Of a stretch of DNA of 64,000 nucleotides, positions 61,681-64,000 are shown one piece after another. The translations under genes and the position numbers were made by a program. The notes beneath the pieces are model-generated. The model was given only the letters and a program-made list of their open reading frames with translations, was not told where the DNA came from and did no database searches. The stretch is taken from positions 37,837,087 through 37,901,086 of the forward strand of contig OY759216.1 of the NCBI GenBank assembly GCA_963662175.1, read 5' to 3'. This DNA is from Aradus depressus. Taxonomy: Eukaryota > Arthropoda > Insecta > Hemiptera > Aradidae. Numbering within the stretch: position 1 is the stretch's first letter; every line of letters starts with the position of its first letter.

Positions 61681-63560
61681 GTAATAGGAGTGTATATCAG
61701 TTAGTAGGAAAAGATAATTACGTTTTTGTATAAGTGAGAACATTTTCATTATTAGTGTTATTATGTTTAGTGTCATTTGAAAATGTCCTTGTAAATAACT
61801 CATTGTTTTTGAGCAAATGTCCACGTATGAGTTAAACCCTCATCAAAATTTATTGTTCAGTAGATTTTGCTATTTAAAAGCTCTTATCACGTTATTGAAA
61901 AAATATACCATGTTAACGTCTGTAGGTAATTGTTGACAATTGACAAATGGTCTTTATTTATGTAGGAAATGAGTGGAATAATATATTATAAACTTTTGTT
62001 GAATTATCAAGCATAGGAGGTAATTGGTATCCTTCAGGACCTTCTTGAAAATGCTAAAATATACTAAAATTTGGTGTGAGTAGATTTCAGGCTTATTTTG
62101 CTACTTGTTTTATATAAACAATTTAAGTAAAATCAACTATTTATTTGGGTATTAGATACCTAAATTTTCTAATAGGTAACACGCATAAAAACTAATTTTA
62201 GGTTCTCTTGGAGTGACTTGCTAGCCTTCAGATCAAGGTGTTCAAATCCTGACGGCAGATTCACATTCCTATCTGTAGATAGCCCGTCGCTGTTAACTAT
62301 TTAGTTCTTAACAATTACCTACAGTCATTACCATTGTCCATTTTTGTAAATGACGTAACAATGAGTTTTAAATAACAAAATCTACTAAACAATAAATCCT
62401 GAAAAAGACTTAACTCACTTTCAGTAAATTTTGCTATTTAAAACTCATTGTCACTTTTTTATGTAGGAAATGAGTTGAATAATATATTATAAACTTTTGT
62501 CGAATAATCAAGCATAGGAGGTAATTGGTGGAATTGCTATCCTTCAGGACCTTCTGGAAAATGCTAATATATACTAAAATTTGGTGTGAGTAGATTGTAG
62601 GATTATTTTGTTACTTGTTGTATATAAAAAATATTATTATACAAAGTTTTTATATTTCGTTATTGAAGAAATAATCATGTTTATAACTAGGTAGTTGTTA
62701 ACATTGACTAATTGACCTAGTTATGTAGGAAATGTATTGAATTATAAATTAGACATTTTTGTTGTATCAAAGCATAGGAGACAAGGGCGGATCCAGGATA
62801 TTTATCAGGAGAGGGGTAAAATTTCATTGATTCAAGTTTTGGAAGGGTGAAGGACAAGGGGGCTAATATTTTGGGTGGTTTGATGAAGCGCATGAAATAA
62901 TAATCAATACTGAAATATTATTATAATAGTAACAGGTTGTGGGTAGTCTGTAAACGAATGACGTCATTAAAGTATGTGCGCAAGAGGTCCTTCGCACTAG
63001 GACGTCTTTCCCAATTTAACGTTTATATTTCTTTATCCTTAACGAAACTTACTTATAAGCCTCTGCGCTAGGGGCTTAGGGGGTGAAAGCAGATTTACCC
63101 TCTCACCCCCCTCTTGTATCCGCCACTGGGAGACACTTGGTGGTTTTCGTCAGTAGATTTTAAAGTTATTTGGATCCATGTTTCATAGGAAAAAATTTAG
63201 TAAAACCAGCGATTAGTTTTGGTATTATAGAATTAATAAATTTTCTAATATCACGCTTATGTGATGATGTAAACATAATTTACATTCCTGTCTGTAAATA
63301 GCCCATCGCCAATAACTCAATTTGTTAACAATTACCTACAGTCGTAAACATGAACCATTTTTACAAAAACGTGACAATAAAAGATTTTAAATGCCAAAAT
63401 CTACTAAACAATAGTTTTAAAAAAGTTTAACAGTCACGAGAATAAATTTGCTGAAAAATAAGACATTATTTACAAGGACATTATCAATTGACAAAATATA
63501 ATAACACTAAGATTGGAAATGTTCTCATTTTGTATTGTATAAAAAGGTAATTGATTACCT
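61680..63560. mobile_element. Fold-back element with internal direct repeats
   Basis: Outer ends are inverted: TTTTTGTATAAGTGAGAACATTTTC (about 61723) against GAAATGTTCTCATTTTGTATTGTATAAAAAG (about 63518). Inside, a block starting ATGTAGGAAATGAGTGGAATAATATATTATAAACTTTTGTTGAAT-type with AGCATAGGAGGTAATTGGT recurs at 61960, 62460 and 62725. A block with AACAATTACCTACAGTC and AAATCTACTAAACAATA recurs at 62310-62400 and 63320-63410, and inverted at 61840-61870. Non-coding, rearranged. Confidence 0.6.
62788..63128. mobile_element. Small TIR element nested in the 61680-63560 repeat
   Basis: The left end is CAAGGGCGGATCCAGG and the right end CTTGTATCCGCCACTG (reverse complement CAGTGGCGGATACAAG). 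GGAGA is present on both flanks. The sister repeat at about 62515 reads AGCATAGGAGGTAATTGG without the insert, giving a paralogous empty site. It is a MITE-sized element with hAT/Transib-like termini, but a 5-bp duplication. Non-coding. Confidence 0.7.
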
Positions 63561-63779
63561 TTCGCTACTAACTCATATATTTCACGCATATTACGCTGTT
63601 CGACCTACCTACGCCAATGAATTGATGATTTTTGTTATTATTCATTAATGACTCGGAAATGGTTAGGCATTTGTAAAATAAGTTATGTTACACCTGTAGA
63701 ATATTTCACTTTAAATTTCTAATTTTGTAATCATTTTAATTAATTTATTTTGTTTACTTTATTTTTACTAATTATTTAG

Positions 63780-64000
63780 CGTTTTACTTCACCAGTTGTA
63801 GTATAGGGTAAATTTTGTCGGTCATGTACGGAATCGACATGAAATTTTATATTGAAATTCGAGTCACCACATAAGGTCGATAACGTAATTTGCCGAAGGG
63901 AAGGAATTAGAGATGAGGGCTCAACTCAAATACCCTAACAACTGACGATGGAGTTCCCATGTAAGTCAAGTATTGATTGGTTGTCAAAACATGTGTGGTA
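63780..64000. repeat. Interspersed repeat D, cut by window end
   Basis: It begins TTTTACTTCACCAGTTGTAG and continues CATGAAATTTTATATTGAAATTC, TTTGCCGAAGGGAAGGAATTAGAG and CCTAACAACTGACGATGGAG, all D-type blocks. It runs off the right edge. Confidence 0.5.

Overview
This is an AT-rich nuclear window from an insect, on the evidence of an ecdysone-pathway nuclear receptor with insect-type E78 sequence, MADF-domain genes, Jockey-, I- and CR1-like LINEs, Penelope-like elements and tRNA-derived SINEs. Long introns packed with transposons point to a large, repeat-rich genome, perhaps a hemimetabolous insect; I cannot name the species. One assembly gap (200 N) lies at 18112-18311.

Layout. (1) 1-29482: seven coding exons on + of the nuclear receptor E78 (Eip78C/NR1E), starting just before the first zinc finger and ending at a stop after the ligand-binding domain; the N-terminal exon(s) are not seen. 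The two zinc fingers are split by a 15.6 kb intron filled with LINE, SINE and Penelope-like debris. (2) 29483-41600: no recognisable gene; a probable E78 3' UTR of unknown length, LINE and SINE copies and AT-rich sequence. (3) 41620-55059: two tandem, same-strand, four-exon paralogues encoding MADF-type DNA-binding proteins with a C-terminal coiled coil (258 and 234 aa by my exon model). Intron 3 of the first copy holds an 829 bp transposon with long GC-rich inverted termini. It carries a splice acceptor, a cysteine-rich open exon, a stop and a polyadenylation signal, in the phase needed to splice to the host's exon 3. (4) 56620-57906, minus: intact intronless WDR18 (Rix1/PELP1-complex WD-repeat protein). 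(5) 58222-60103: an 1882 bp DNA transposon with perfect 32 bp terminal inverted repeats, AAAT target duplication and subterminal repeats. It contains a two-exon, 267-aa gene (minus) that looks like an internally shortened member of a multi-copy insect family. (6) 60104-64000: interspersed repeats, including a small DNA element nested in an older one, with a paralogous empty site visible.

E78 is a transcription factor of the ecdysone cascade, the MADF proteins are probable DNA-binding regulators or domesticated transposon accessory proteins, and WDR18 acts in 60S ribosome maturation; nothing suggests these act together. The most unusual structures are the exon-carrying transposon inside the MADF gene and the spliced-gene transposon next to WDR18. 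Exon models were built by reading splice sites and frames by eye, without alignment or expression data.
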